Assembly (NCBI GenBank): GCA_946902875.1
Contig: OX336345.1
Span: 8,649,395-8,713,394 of the forward strand
Source of the DNA: Nematopogon swammerdamellus
Taxonomy: Eukaryota; Arthropoda; Insecta; Lepidoptera; Adelidae
Direction of reading: 5' to 3'
Length of the DNA: 64,000 nt
Below are positions 35,001 through 44,870 of this stretch, in pieces; positions within the stretch are counted from its first letter, which is position 1, and each line of letters starts with the position of its first letter. The notes beneath the pieces are model-generated. The model saw nothing but the letters and a program-made list of their open reading frames with translations, made no database searches and was not told the DNA's origin. The translations under genes were made by a program, and so were the position numbers.

Positions 35001-36639
35001 TATAAGAAGGGAGTCATATCCCTTAGTCGCCTTTTACGACATGCACGGGGAGAGATGCAGTGGGGCTATTCTTTTAAAGTAGCGGCCCCACACGGTACAT
35101 TCGGTGTACACGGTATAGTTGATTCCAAGAGCATGTGGCCGGCTGCCTCGTCAACCCTTACGGTCATGCACGTAAAAGGGCTGTCGGTGAAACCTAAAAC
35201 CTGAAGTAAAAATAATATACATATGCAAGAAGAAGAATAAGATAGATAGATTTTTTTTTCTTTCTTCGTGGTCTATCTGCAAGCAGCCACCATAGTGGCC
35301 TTTATCAGATGTCTGGTATGTTCTATGTCCGAGGGATGCTGCACACTCATTAGCATGCAACATCATAATCATTTCATCACTTTATGTAGCAATTATTGGT
35401 TTTATGCGTTTCAACCGCGAAACCTGATTTGCAGTTTCCAACAAATCCAATGCCAGGCAGTTGAAATGACTCTGGAGACGACTTTTATATGATAGTGCTC
35501 TTTTCTCTATTTCCTCTTTGATTGAAGAAGAATAAGATAGATCGAAATACTTTATTGCTCCAAAGACATTTTGTCAGCCTCGATAGCTCAGTGGTGCAGA
35601 CAGTCAACTGTCGCTATTGAATGTTAAGCAACGCTGGGTGCGGTCAGTACTTGGATGGGTGACCGCTGACCGTTGGAGGCTGACCGAGGTTCGGATTCCT
35701 CGTAAAACTGTAGGTCCCTTCCCTCCTAATCTTACTTGGTGTTAGGGTTTAACCCGCCCGGGTTGGTACCACCGCACTGAATGAAACGTCGGTCTAAACG
35801 GCTATGTAAATAGTTTGTGTTTTCCGACCAGTTCAGTGTAGCCGGCACGATCAAAGGGGGAAGCACTGACATGGCACCTAGTTCACCCGGTGTTATGGGC
35901 TGACATCACGGACGTTGTAGGTGATGTAGCCAACAGTGTCAGTTTCCATAAAAAAAAAAGAAAAAGAAACAAACAATGTGTCATTTTCGTGAGGATAAAA
36001 GGCAGACTTATCTCTTGCATCCAGAAAGTTGGAAATACTTTTCCGAAATCGGCGGTTCTTCTCACCGGCACAACTATTCCTGCTGTACAAAACACAGATT
36101 AGGCCGGTGATGGTCTACTGCAGTCATATCTGGGAGGGTAGTCCCCATTATCTGCTTGCGTCCTTGGATTCGATACAGCGCTGAGCCATCCGTCTTGTTG
36201 GTGACCCGAAACTTACAGATGGTTTGAAGTCTCTGAGTCACAGACGATTTGTAGGTTCGCTTAGTCTATTTTACAGATACTATCATGGGCGCTGCTTTGT
36301 GGAACTGGCATCCCCTATTCCCTGCCACCCGTCCTATCTCCACATGACTCGTCGCAGAGAAACTCAGCACCCTTTTGTTGTTGACATTGGGCTTTTGAGA
36401 ACCCATCGGTTCTCTAAATTGTTTCTTTGTCGCACCGCTAGGGTGTGGAACTGTCTCCCGGCTAGTGTGTTTCCCGAATCCTTTAACATGGGTGTCTTCA
36501 AACGTCGTATTAACAGGCTAGACAGCCTAGCAACAGTCCGCAAATCTGCTGGCATGGTACCGAACTGAGCGTGGTTTCGCGAGGAGAGGTGTTTTTGGCT
36601 CTGTCGAATGCACCATTGGTCTCTCGGAACAGCCACCCA

Positions 36640-36671
<32 letters not shown>

Positions 36672-38348
36672 GCTGCCCAGCCTCTTGGGAAAGCGGGTGG
36701 GCCATTCTCCGCACTGAGACCTCAAGACGGTCCGTTGTACGTTGTCCCATGTTGGTTTACATTAAAAAAAAAATAAAAAAATCCCTTACAGGGATTTCTC
36801 CCATTTAATCTTTGAATGTTTGAGAGTTGTTTAAACTTAAAGTGTATCAATAACCAGATATTCTGTGAAGTATTGTTGCGACTCACTTTAGTAACAATTT
36901 TCTCAAATAATTTTTCAGTGCTGCCGACACGTGGGAGGAGCGCCAGACGTCGAGCCCCGAGGTGGAGCGGTCGGTTTCTCCGGCAGACTCGCTCAAGGCC
37001 GCCGCTCCCGTGTCAATGGACGACAAGCCGGCCAAGCCGCCGAGCCCCTCTCCGAGCGGTCAGTCGGCCGTGTCGCTCGAGGAGGAGAACCGGCAGCTGA
37101 AGGAGGCAAGGCTGTGTAAAGTCTGCATGGACTGCGAGGTAATTATGACAAGACTTCACTCTTCTGATCGTGAGGTCAGTCTTTTGACCGTGAATAGTTT
37201 CTTTATACTACTCTGTCAACAAAGTACCGGGAAAAGGTCAATAATACACAAAATGTTAATTATTCTTCCAAATTTATGCTATCACCTTCAAAGTAGGCCC
37301 CTTCCGAAATAATACACTTACGTCAACGAATAATCCAATTATGAAAACATTTTTTAATCGCATTTTCCGGAATCAACTTCAGTTCTCACTGCGAATTCTC
37401 TTTTATGTTTTCTATAGAGTGAAAACGGGTGCCTCGAAGTGATAATTTGAGTTTTGGAAACAGAAAAAAGTCGGCCGGAGCCATATCCGGTTAATACGAT
37501 GGATGTTCGATGGTATTTGTTGAGTTTTTGGCCAAAAATTCGTTCACAATGATGGCCTTAAGCGATTCAGTTTTTGAAGAAAAAATCTCCAGCGGCAACG
37601 TGTTTCATGCCCAAGCGATCGTTTAGAATGGTACAAATCGATTCGTGAGACACAGAAAGTTGAGTGGCTATCTCTCTCAAACTTGAATGAGGATTTTCAG
37701 TCACCATTTCCTTCACTTTAGCTATATTAACTTCAGTTGAAGACGTTGATGGCCGACCAGAGCGAGGCAAATCTTCCACCACATCTCGACCGCTTTTGAA
37801 TGCACTGTACCACTAATGTACACGTGTTTTTGATAAAGTCGATTCACCGTAAGCTTTTTGTAACATTTTCAGTGACTCGGAACACGAAATTCCATTTGCG
37901 ATGCAAAATTTGAGACAATCTCTTTGTTCGATATTTTTATCCATTATAAAAATCGCAAAACACACTTCAGATGAACTAACAAAATCGAGCAAAGTAAACA
38001 AACTAAATAACAGATGGTGCTCAAACTCCGCGCCAATATAGAAAACAGGTTGTGCCAACTTAGCGACAAAAATAATTATTTGAATTGAATTTGGAATTAG
38101 AATTAAATTTTCAATTCCCGGTACTTTTTTGACAGAATGTACATGAGTAGTTGGAATGTGATATTGATACTGCAGAAGAGCTTACCTCGCCTGGTAACGT
38201 GGTGGTACATAGTTGTGTGGTGCAGGTGAGTGTGGTGTTCCTGCCGTGCGGGCACCTGGTGTCGTGCGGGGCGTGCGGCGCGTCGCTCACGGCGTGCCCG
38301 CTGTGCCGCGCCGCCGTGCGCGCGCTTGTCCGCGCTTACCTCGCCTGA
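23051..38348 (+). CDS. Iap2: Inhibitor of apoptosis with three BIR domains, UBA-like region and RING (Diap2 type)
   Basis: IAPs of this layout are RING E3 ubiquitin ligases that bind caspases; fly Diap2 also acts in Imd immune signalling. Exons: 23051-23485, 26777-27078, 28836-29046, 29726-29881, 31148-31228, 32626-32728, 34454-34592, 36919-37138, 38226-38348. These total 1770 nt and 589 residues, in frame throughout. BIR1 (about 7-75) has zinc ligands C41, C44, H61, C68. BIR2 (about 137-200) has C169, C172, H190, C197, one residue longer between Cys and His, and carries an extra C177. BIR3 (about 285-350) has C319, C322, H339, C346 and is split between exons 3 and 4. The UBA-like region (about 396-450) includes [12 protein letters not shown] and LIDAAL. 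The RING spans exons 8 and 9: C542, C545, C557, H559, C563, C566, C573, C576. No CARD is seen. It is longer than fly Diap2 (498 aa from memory), mostly in linkers. The donor GTCCGT after exon 6 is weak. Confidence 0.9.
23949..24193 (+). repeat. 75-bp direct repeats around a hairpin in Iap2 intron 1
   Basis: 23949-24028 and about 24119-24193 share TCTAATAAGAAAAATTCACTG and flanking sequence. Between them ACCCGTGCGGGTCTTA (about 24050) pairs with TAAGACCTAAAACCCGCACG (about 24087-24107). Confidence 0.65.
24515..24930 (-). mobile_element. RTE-clade-like LINE 3' end fragment
   Basis: The minus strand encodes a conserved LINE endonuclease/RT C-terminal stretch: [37 protein letters not shown] and [11 protein letters not shown]. 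The order and motifs are typical of the RTE-type C-terminus. It is 5' truncated, has no intact start, and ends next to a poly-G tract at 24967-24981. Related shorter pieces are at 9738 and 33018. Confidence 0.8.
25203..25503. repeat. MITE-like repeat with TGATGACGT ends
   Basis: ACGTGATGACGTGG at about 25208 and the reverse ACGTCATCACGTCAAAAAATTC near 25500 bracket the region. The right half (25378-25503) has an inverted copy at 46676-46803, sharing GCTTGTTACGCGCTCTCGCT and GCCGGTG.TCATCAATTTA. Confidence 0.55.
25957..26640 (+). mobile_element. Non-LTR retrotransposon RT C-terminal fragment (CR1/jockey group)
   Basis: Encodes [34 protein letters not shown] and, after a frame break near 26225, [15 protein letters not shown] and [12 protein letters not shown]. 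These are the typical end motifs of CR1/jockey-group reverse transcriptases. It is 5' truncated and frame-broken. It lies in Iap2 intron 1, close to exon 2. Confidence 0.8.
27372..27422 (+). repeat. SINE-B fragment
   Basis: GTAAGATGGCGGCGTAGCAGCC and TCAGTTGTGTTCTCCTCTAG match the middle of SINE-B. Confidence 0.6.
27424..27590. repeat. Dispersed repeat shared with 11334-11510
   Basis: Same motifs and order as the copy in Hps1 intron 9, beginning directly after the SINE-B fragment. Confidence 0.7.
27795..28155 (-). mobile_element. Non-LTR retrotransposon 3' end (pair with 36060-36690)
   Basis: The minus strand encodes [19 protein letters not shown] and [17 protein letters not shown], nearly identical to the plus-strand copy at 36430-36566. 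This is the C-terminal end of a CR1/jockey-group reverse transcriptase, truncated at its 5' side. Confidence 0.8.
28490..28833 (+). repeat. E-family repeat, copy 2, ending at Iap2 exon 3
   Basis: Head GTACTTAAAAAGAATAGCCCC and GTGCATGTCGTAAGAGGCGAC, then CGGTGTTGTGCTGTAATTTA..AGCACAACACCG, then GGGATACAGCGTGTGTTATG and TATGTA-type repeats. The repeats run straight into the acceptor GTGTTACAG that precedes Iap2 exon 3 at 28836. Confidence 0.8.
29343..29667 (+). repeat. SINE-A body with E-type head (copy A2)
   Basis: Begins with the E-family head (TTTAAAAGAATAGCCCCGC.., ATGTCGTAAAAGGCGACTAA) and continues into the SINE-A body (GGTAGGGTTTAACCCGCCCG.. GACATCACGGATGTTGTAG) with a poly-A tail. It ends about 58 nt before Iap2 exon 4. 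Confidence 0.8.
29942..31147 (+). other. Iap2 intron 4 interior
   Basis: AT-rich intron. 30040-30240 includes CGCAGACTAGCTGACAAGGG and a (GAT)n run near 30240-30255; it looks like an unclassified repeat. No exon-like sequence with splice sites was seen. Confidence 0.4.
32105..32520. other. GC-rich GAGGCTGCCTCG-repeat patch in Iap2 intron 5
   Basis: GCGAGGCTGCCTCG-type motifs recur (about 32128, 32168, 32200, 32482), several of them palindromic, and GCGCGTACTGACTGAGCGCGG at the left (about 32099) is mirrored by CCGCGCTCAGTCAGTACGCG at the right (about 32501-32520). This looks like a TIR element of about 420 bp. Confidence 0.6.
33018..33245 (-). mobile_element. RTE-like LINE 3' fragment
   Basis: The minus strand encodes [20 protein letters not shown] and [18 protein letters not shown], nearly identical to 24524-24720. 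It begins at the CAGTCAGTCAGCGTG end shared by all three copies. Confidence 0.8.
33640..33960 (+). mobile_element. Mariner transposase C-terminal fragment
   Basis: Encodes a decayed APAHKS stretch followed by [20 protein letters not shown] and [10 protein letters not shown], the third-aspartate region of mariner transposases. A stop follows at once and the 5' half is absent, so it is a dead fragment in Iap2 intron 6. Confidence 0.8.
33975..34372 (+). repeat. Lepidopteran-type GGCCAAGTGC repeat, copy 1
   Basis: CCGGCCAAGTGCAAGTCG, GAGGGTTCCGTA, GGCCATAATAACACATTTTC and (GACA)n ending TACGGAACCCTCAAAATG. I recognise this pattern as a very common lepidopteran interspersed repeat. Other copies are at 45890 and 58126. 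Confidence 0.75.
34770..35098 (-). repeat. SINE-A body with E-type head (copy A3, minus)
   Basis: The reverse strand begins with the E-type head (GGGGCCGCTACTTTAAAAGA, then ATGTCGTAAAAGGCGACTAA) and continues into the SINE-A body and A-rich tail. It has the same head-body join as copy A2 at 29343. Confidence 0.8.
35576..35960 (+). repeat. SINE-A with tRNA/5S composite head (copy A4)
   Basis: Head starts GCCTCGATAGCTCAGTGGTG (tRNA A-box-like), then TTAAGCAACGCTGGGTGCGG and GTCAGTACTTGGATGGGTGA, which follow the 5S rRNA internal promoter closely, then GAGGTTCGGATTCC (B-box-like). The SINE-A body follows with an A-rich tail after GTTTCCAT. It lies in Iap2 intron 7. Confidence 0.85.
36060..36690 (+). 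mobile_element. Non-LTR retrotransposon 3' end with (GTT)n tail
   Basis: Encodes [19 protein letters not shown], an in-frame stop, then [19 protein letters not shown] and [20 protein letters not shown] followed by a stop. The 3' end runs through CATTGGTCTCTCGGAACAGCC to a (GTT)n microsatellite at 36640-36670, probably this element's own tail. Dead, 5' truncated. Confidence 0.8.
37209..38141 (-). mobile_element. Internally deleted mariner element in Iap2 intron 8
   Basis: Terminal inverted repeats share CTGTCAA.AAAGTACCGGGAA (about 37213-37233 and 38116-38137), next to TA. On the minus strand a transposase starts near 37945 ([18 protein letters not shown]) with N-terminal helix-turn-helix motifs, continues after a stop near 37815 through [15 protein letters not shown] and [16 protein letters not shown], and then jumps directly to the C-terminal region near 37570-37480. 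The central catalytic part is missing and stop codons are present. At about 930 bp it is shorter than the usual 1.3 kb. Confidence 0.85.
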
Positions 38349-38433
38349 CCCGTGCACCGGTATGTACTATACCTGCTGATATTGATGTTCATGTACAGTG
38401 GACTGCTTGAATACCACTACAAGCTGATATATA

Positions 38434-38866
38434 AGGTGTTTCGTTAGTCATGTCAAAAATTTCGGGAGGGTTACATGTGTATGTAACCCTCCCGAAATAC
38501 GTAGTGTTTATTTGAGTGTGTACTCAAATAAACACTTTACGTAAAAAAAAAAAACATTATGTTTATAGGAGCATTTTTTCTCCTAACAAAAAAAATTTAA
38601 TCAAATAAGTAGCTGTAAAAACCAATCATAGTGACCTTGTCACTTACAACAAACAGCTGTTCTGCGTTTGAACATAGTACGGTCATTGACCCCGTACAAT
38701 GCAAGTTACCTACTGTTACACACAGGTTAATCTTTAGGTAGCAAACATGTTTTGTTAAATTTCTCGAAAAGTAATGCTAAAAACATTTAATTTTTTTTGC
38801 GTAACGTGTTTATTTGAGTGTGTATGTAACCCTCCCAAAATTTTTGACAAGACTAACGAAACACCT
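38434..38866. mobile_element. TA-flanked TIR element with a rearranged left end
   Basis: Left AGGTGTTTCGTTAGTCATGT and right (other strand) AGGTGTTTCGTTAGTCTTGT, each next to TA. The repeat continues for about 65 nt (GGGAGGGTTACAT.., CTCAAATAAACAC.TTACG). The left arm additionally has two local palindromes (GGGTTACATGTGTATGTAACCC and TTTGAGTGTGTACTCAAA) that the right arm lacks. Non-coding, 433 bp, directly after the Iap2 stop codon. Its AATAAA at 38527-38532 could serve as an Iap2 polyadenylation signal. Confidence 0.75.
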
Positions 38867-38921
38867 TATTTATTATCTACATACAATTCAGGGACTTGTA
38901 ATAACTACATTTTCCATGTTT

Positions 38922-39025
38922 TTTTGTGTAATCCGGTTTGGGTGGCTGAGTCAGCGGGGCCAAAGCACATGCTCCGACCGACCGGCCAATATAACCTCCG
39001 AGAAGTCGACACCCAGACCACTCGG
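38922..39025 (-). repeat. SINE-B fragment (minus)
   Basis: GTGTAATCCGGTTTGGGTGG, GCACATGCTCCGACCG and CCAATATAACCTCCGAGAAG match the 3' end of SINE-B on the reverse strand. Confidence 0.7.
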
Positions 39026-39196
39026 TTATACCCGCCCTTAAACCTTGAATACACTAGGGGGAAATATCCTCGCAACATGCCACGCAAAATGGGATCTACG
39101 TGCTGCGGCAACGTTGCTCGCAACATATCGCGGCATTTACGTGCCGCGACACATGTTTCGCGCCATATCTCCACTGGCATGTACAGAGAGCATGTT

Positions 39197-39565
39197 CCGT
39201 CACAGTCGCCTGTCGCTATTGATGGTTAAGCAACTCTGAGCCGGTCAGTACTTGGATGGGTGACCGCTCGACCGTTGGAGGCTGACCGTGGTTCGGATTC
39301 CGCGTAAAACTGTAGGTCCCTTCCCTTCTTACCTTACTAGATGGTAGGGTTCAACCCGCCCGGGTTGGTACCACCGCACTGGATGAAACGTCGATCGAAA
39401 CGGCTATGTAAATAGTTTGTGTTTTCCGTCCAGTTCAGTGTAGCCGGCACGACCGAAGGGAAGCACTGACATGGCACTTAACTCACCCGGTGTTATGGGC
39501 TGACATCACGGATGTTGTAGGTGATGTAGGCAAACGTGTCAGTTTCCATACAAAAAAATTAAAAA
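39197..39565 (+). repeat. SINE-A with 5S-like head (copy A5)
   Basis: Has GGTCAGTACTTGGATGGGTG and GTGGTTCGGATTCC, then the full SINE-A body and A-rich tail. The tRNA-like start is eroded. Confidence 0.85.
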
Positions 39566-42364
39566 AAGCCCCCTAGTGAATCCAAATTTTTAAGAAAAAA
39601 TTTCATGCATGTCGTCATGTTTCATTTTTGAAACAACCGAGTTATTAACTTTTTGTTTTATTATCTTCGAAAATTATCATGAACAATGAAACTTTTCATA
39701 TGCAGGTGTGACCGGGGAGAGCAGGCCTGCGGAGAATTAGTGAAATACTACAATATAGTTCCAAACAATCTAATTGTTTGTTGTGTAGAGTAGTTTTAAA
39801 TGTAATAATTGTAATGCTACTTATCATTTTTGTCTATTACATAATTTATGTATAGGAAATTCAAAACAAAATTGTACCCACTTCATAATGCAGGTTCGAA
39901 ATATTCCTATCTAATAAAAATATATTTTCAGGTAAAGAAATTACTTACGAGATAGAGGATTAGATTTTGGCTGTTTAGATTGTGAGAGAAATTTAGATTA
40001 GATTGGATTATGGAAAGTGTGAAAGAAAACAAGATTAATTTGTAGAAAAAATTGTTTTACCAACTGTGTAGTTTGTGCGATATAACTAGCTCCTTTATTA
40101 TATATATTTTTTATTTTCTGAGCAAATTTATATGAACACTGTATGCATGTCATAGTTAAATAAAATTATATATTTAACACCGAACCAGCAAACTTTGACA
40201 TTAATTTAAGAGCTATATTTAGGCAAAATATGTTTAAATATTCACCATTCAAAGTTTTGTTCACTCCGCCGATATCTTTTAAAATTAATACAATGTATTT
40301 AGTAAGATGATTGGTTCTCTTAACAATTTAGTTGAGCGCTATGTGATTAATATTTCCAAAACTTTTATTACTGAAGTGAATCCATTTCATTTCAATGTAT
40401 CGGTAATTATTTTATAATGTTTAATGTTTTTAGTAATAGCAAGGAAGCTGACAATTATAAGGTCCTGATAAATGAGGTAACTCTAAGCTTAGTGTATTCA
40501 TCTGTAGCGTAGTCACGGCTGGCATCAAACATCAAGTCAGTTTTTTTCTCAGATTAGACATTTTCAATAAAAAAAGGTGTGTAGACAGAAATAAGTTACA
40601 TTCAAGTATTTTAAATGCATTAAAAACTGAACTAGGTACATGTTGAAGTGTGTTCACATCCCGCGTGCTTTTACTTTCATCCATAATAATATTTTTACGA
40701 TACTTATTTGTCAAATGTTGCAAAATGTCACATAGCATGTTATGCACAAATTGACCATGTCTTTTGCTGCACAAGCCAACCGTCTGACAGCATTACCTTT
40801 TTCTTGAGGTGCGGTCGGGTAGCCGTTACCCTACGTAGAATATTATCATTGTGTTAGTTCATTGTAGGCATGCCTGAAGTCTTAACTTCATAGAAGCCAG
40901 CGCTCAACAGAATTTGAGTGACACAGGATTTGAAGTGATGGTGTTGCTAATAAGCAGACGTGATGCGTACCTCGAGAGTATGTACACCGTCACAGCGTGT
41001 ACGGTCGCAGTCGCGCTACGATTGCTCGTTCGCTCGCTGGCTGCTACTTTTTGGGCACGTGATTCAGATGTTCAGATGTTCAGGGTTCTCTTTTTGGTAA
41101 TTCATTCTAAAGACAAACTGAATTTTTTTTATTTGTATAATTCACACACTTAGATCTTATGAACAGGTAGCAGACTTAGACATGATATTGATATAATTTT
41201 TTTTATAGAATTCGCTACTGGGGGCGCCAACCCACCCATAAGGTGTTTATCGACGCCCATGGAAATTCAGTCGCATGCGGGGATTGCGAATACCATGCGG
41301 CCTGACAGTTGCCCATTCACGCCCCTCTTGAAAAACCCGAGACTGTACTTGGGGCAAATAATAATAATATGTGGGTAGGGAGAGTGTTCTAGACTTTACC
41401 AGTTCTGTGGGCGAAAGATCTGCAAAACCGGTTGGTACGCAGCCGCAGTGAGTCCAGCGTGTAGGGATGCAATCCGTGCCCAGTGCACGTGGTGCGGAGA
41501 TGGAAAGAGGCTTTATTTTAGATGAACAATCAGCAATCAGCTGATATAGCCAGAATAGAGGATAAATAAGATATGCATATGTAACTTTAAAAAAAACACA
41601 ATAATTGTGAAAACATTTAATTATACCTAAGTACATGAAATTGTTCAATATGTGCTATTGGTACATTTCCTAGGTTAGTGTTACCTAATTTATGAGGACG
41701 TTATGTATTTGCCCGTATTGCCTGTCAGCTTATAAATACTATAATTATTATATCTCGTAAAGAATATATAAGAAGACTAGTGTTTGTGTGAGTCCGTGTA
41801 GTGTTATACTATCTAGGTATACCAATGTAGCAGTACACATCTTTAGAAGTCGAGAACAGATGAAAAAAACAATGCCTGTCTTTCTGGACAGATAACAGAT
41901 GTAAAAATAACTTCATTACAATAAACCGATACTCTATATTTCTCTGAGATAATGGAAACGTAGACGGCCAAAGGGCAAATAACAGACAATTGCGCAATAT
42001 TAATCCTTAGTCACAATCCTTGGTTGCAGACATTCGTCAATCATACAAAGAGACAGACAGAGCGTAGGGAGGATGTGTTGCCTAGGGTGTGGCAAGCAAC
42101 ACTATTCATTTATTAATCTATAAAACAATGTTACTGTTACAAACTAATATTGCTCTAAAAGCCTGGGCCGGGTAAGTACCCACCCCGTCCCGCCGTGACT
42201 GAGCCCATGGACAGACAGACTGATGTCCAGTTTCTTAAGGCGACATGATACCTGGGAAAGTTCATATCTGACTAGCTGTTTTGGTAATTTTTTCATAAAA
42301 CGGATTTAAAAATGTGGCTAAGCGAAACTCTGGACAAATAACCAATTTATAAATTAAACTCTCA
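39566..42364. other. AT-rich stretch downstream of Iap2
   Basis: No supportable gene. AATAAA hexamers on the plus strand (39913-39918 and near 40157) could end a long Iap2 transcript. A repeat related to 46805 lies at 41215-41350 (CACCCATAAGGTGT..CGACGCCCATGGA, CGCCCCTCTTGAAAAACC). Confidence 0.45.
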
Positions 42365-42505
42365 AAAGTTAAGCGATGTAGCCGACATGAAATGAAGGGA
42401 AGCCCTGACATTGCACCAAGTTCACCCGGTGTTATGGGCGGACATCACGGATGTTGTAGGTGATGCAGCCAACCGTGTCAGTTATCATAAAAAAATCAAA
42501 TAAAA
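42365..42505 (+). repeat. SINE-A 3' fragment (copy A6)
   Basis: ATGAAGGGAAGCCCTGACAT, CACCCGGTGTTATGGGC and GACATCACGGATGTTGTAGG, followed by an A-rich tail. Confidence 0.8.
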
Positions 42506-44870
42506 TAAAAAAATTCCCAGATTACTTGGTGTTTTTTTGAAATATTTCAGGTCTCATGTCACCTTAAGTCTTCGTTGCCAGGAATGGCAAACCATCCACT
42601 CTGATGCTGGTACTTAGGGTACATTTTAATTGGATTTTTTAAGGGTTTGATTATTTTATTTTTGAAAGTTACATCATTTTATTTAAACAATATTTGAAAT
42701 AATATTAACGAATAGAAAGGTAACATCAAACTTATAAAATCTTACACATAAGATTTATTTAGATGTAGGTCGAAGTAGGCGCTGAGTGCTTGAATCATTC
42801 CTGTTCTCTCATTTGCTTGAATGGAATGTTGTTTGCTTTGATTTGTAATGTGTATAGATCACAACTTCCGTTAAATTATTTTAATTGTACTGAGTGTGTG
42901 TTCCCTGTTATGTGTTCCTTACAAAATGAACCATCTGCTAACTGATCGAATGAATGATGAAATGAATCATCGAAGATGTTATTGCCTGAATATGTAAGTG
43001 AGAAAGTGCTGCATTTCTAGGCACAGAACTTGAAGAAGACAGATCAAGTAAAATTACGAATCAACAACAGCAATATCCCTGTATTTTCGAAAATCGCTAA
43101 ATCATATTTTAAAATATTCTTAAAGTATCAAAGCTATTGTAAACCAAATGTTGTGTATATGTGTTTTATTTCTAATAAATGAAATAAAAACGAACATATT
43201 GCTTTAAGATTTTTATTGCAATTTTACATATTTCTGTATAAATTATGTTCCTATTTTACATGTTTTTTTATTTCCAATATTTAGTATTTTAGATGATTCA
43301 AATTAAACCTCTCTATTAAACCAGTGATACACGTATGTACTTAGTCAGCAAACTTCACTCGCAGAATCGGCTCATTGTTCAAAATGTCGTCGAGAGAGAA
43401 AGTGGTGTTATTTGGGCTTTGGCTTAGCTTAGAATTTCATCTGGTTCATGTGCTTATTCACGCGGGTTTTAAAAAAAGCTCCATGTACCACAAGTGCGCC
43501 AGCTTACTCGCACGTGTATCACTAGCATTGGAAGGGGAATCGAAATAAGATATAATTATAAATAACAAATGGTACACTCACAATTAAACTGACAACCAAA
43601 TGGTACATTCAGAAAAACCATTAAGGTAATATTGACGATTTTGTTTATGTATGTAAAGCCAGGAATGTTAAATAGACTTTGCAAATAAAAAAAAAATTGT
43701 TTTTTTTTCATCCCATTAGTCAGTTTAGTTCTGAAGTTGCAAAATAATGTATCCTGAACATTACACATTACGCAAATGATAACATTGAATTTGCTATTAT
43801 TTAGTTATGCAATATGTATAGGTACACATCCAGCTCCTTCTCTTTTTATTTATATGAGATAACATTTGCCCTTTAGGCATTGCGTTAGATTAGTTAGTGC
43901 AGGTACCTAATACCTAACTAGACGCACCACTTAGGTGCCGCATATAGTGGTGAGTTGGCCGTGCCGCCGTGTCAAGGCAGGCAACGTGTGACACCTATTT
44001 GCACCTTCGCAAAGAACTACATTCATTATCTTTAAGTTTTGCATGTTCGAATAACAGCGAGATATAGATGCTATCTCATATTATTTCTTAAAATACTAGC
44101 CGCGGTTATTGTTCATAGTATAAAAAATACTCACTGGTCGAATCAATAAATAGGTGCCCTCCTCTTTTTTTAAATTTGTTAAAAATAAATGGATTTACTT
44201 AGGTTTGTGGAGCTGTGTTAAATTCCAAAGTCATGTGTCGTGCGGCAGAATGCTCATGAGAATGAACCAAAACGTTTGGCCTGAAATAATGTATAGAGAC
44301 GTTAATACTTGACTAGGGCACCAGGGTGACTCAGGATTGTTGCACATGTGATACATATTTACATAATAGCATGCTGGGTGACTTAGCGGTGTGTATAGTT
44401 ATGTACTACTTGATTCAATTTTATCAATAGACAGGACAAACTGTCAAACTAACTTCACTTCAGTATAACTTCATACAATCTAACTATTGTTATTTGAATG
44501 GCGTAGTAACTATAGTAGGTCTATATTGATTCACTTTGCGTTCGTGCATTGTCGCCTAAAATGATATAATTCGCTGTGAATTCGCTATGACGTTAGTGTA
44601 GTGTGGAAATTGTTAGTAAGTTTGATGTTATGTTGTTGCTATGTTTTATGCGAGGAATTGAATTGAAATCTCTGCGTATTCAGACTAACAATACATATAA
44701 TATATTAAGACAAGCTGAAAATTTACTGAAGTTTTATTGTGCATTTTGATCTCAGAATATTCTATTATATATAAGGTCATATCAGACTATCAGACACAGG
44801 ATGCCTGGTTCTAGGAAATATTAAACAAAGTGGAAATCTATTGGGACTTGACGACAATAAATCATACAGG
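42506..44870. other. AT-rich stretch without recognised features
   Basis: No open frame or splice-bounded exon stands out. Plus-strand AATAAA hexamers occur near 43176 and 43183. Confidence 0.4.

Noticed and set aside
35585..35690. True 5S rRNA gene
   Set aside because: Only the internal promoter part matches 5S rRNA; the 5' part is tRNA-like and the 3' part continues into a dispersed SINE body with an A-rich tail, repeated at several sites.
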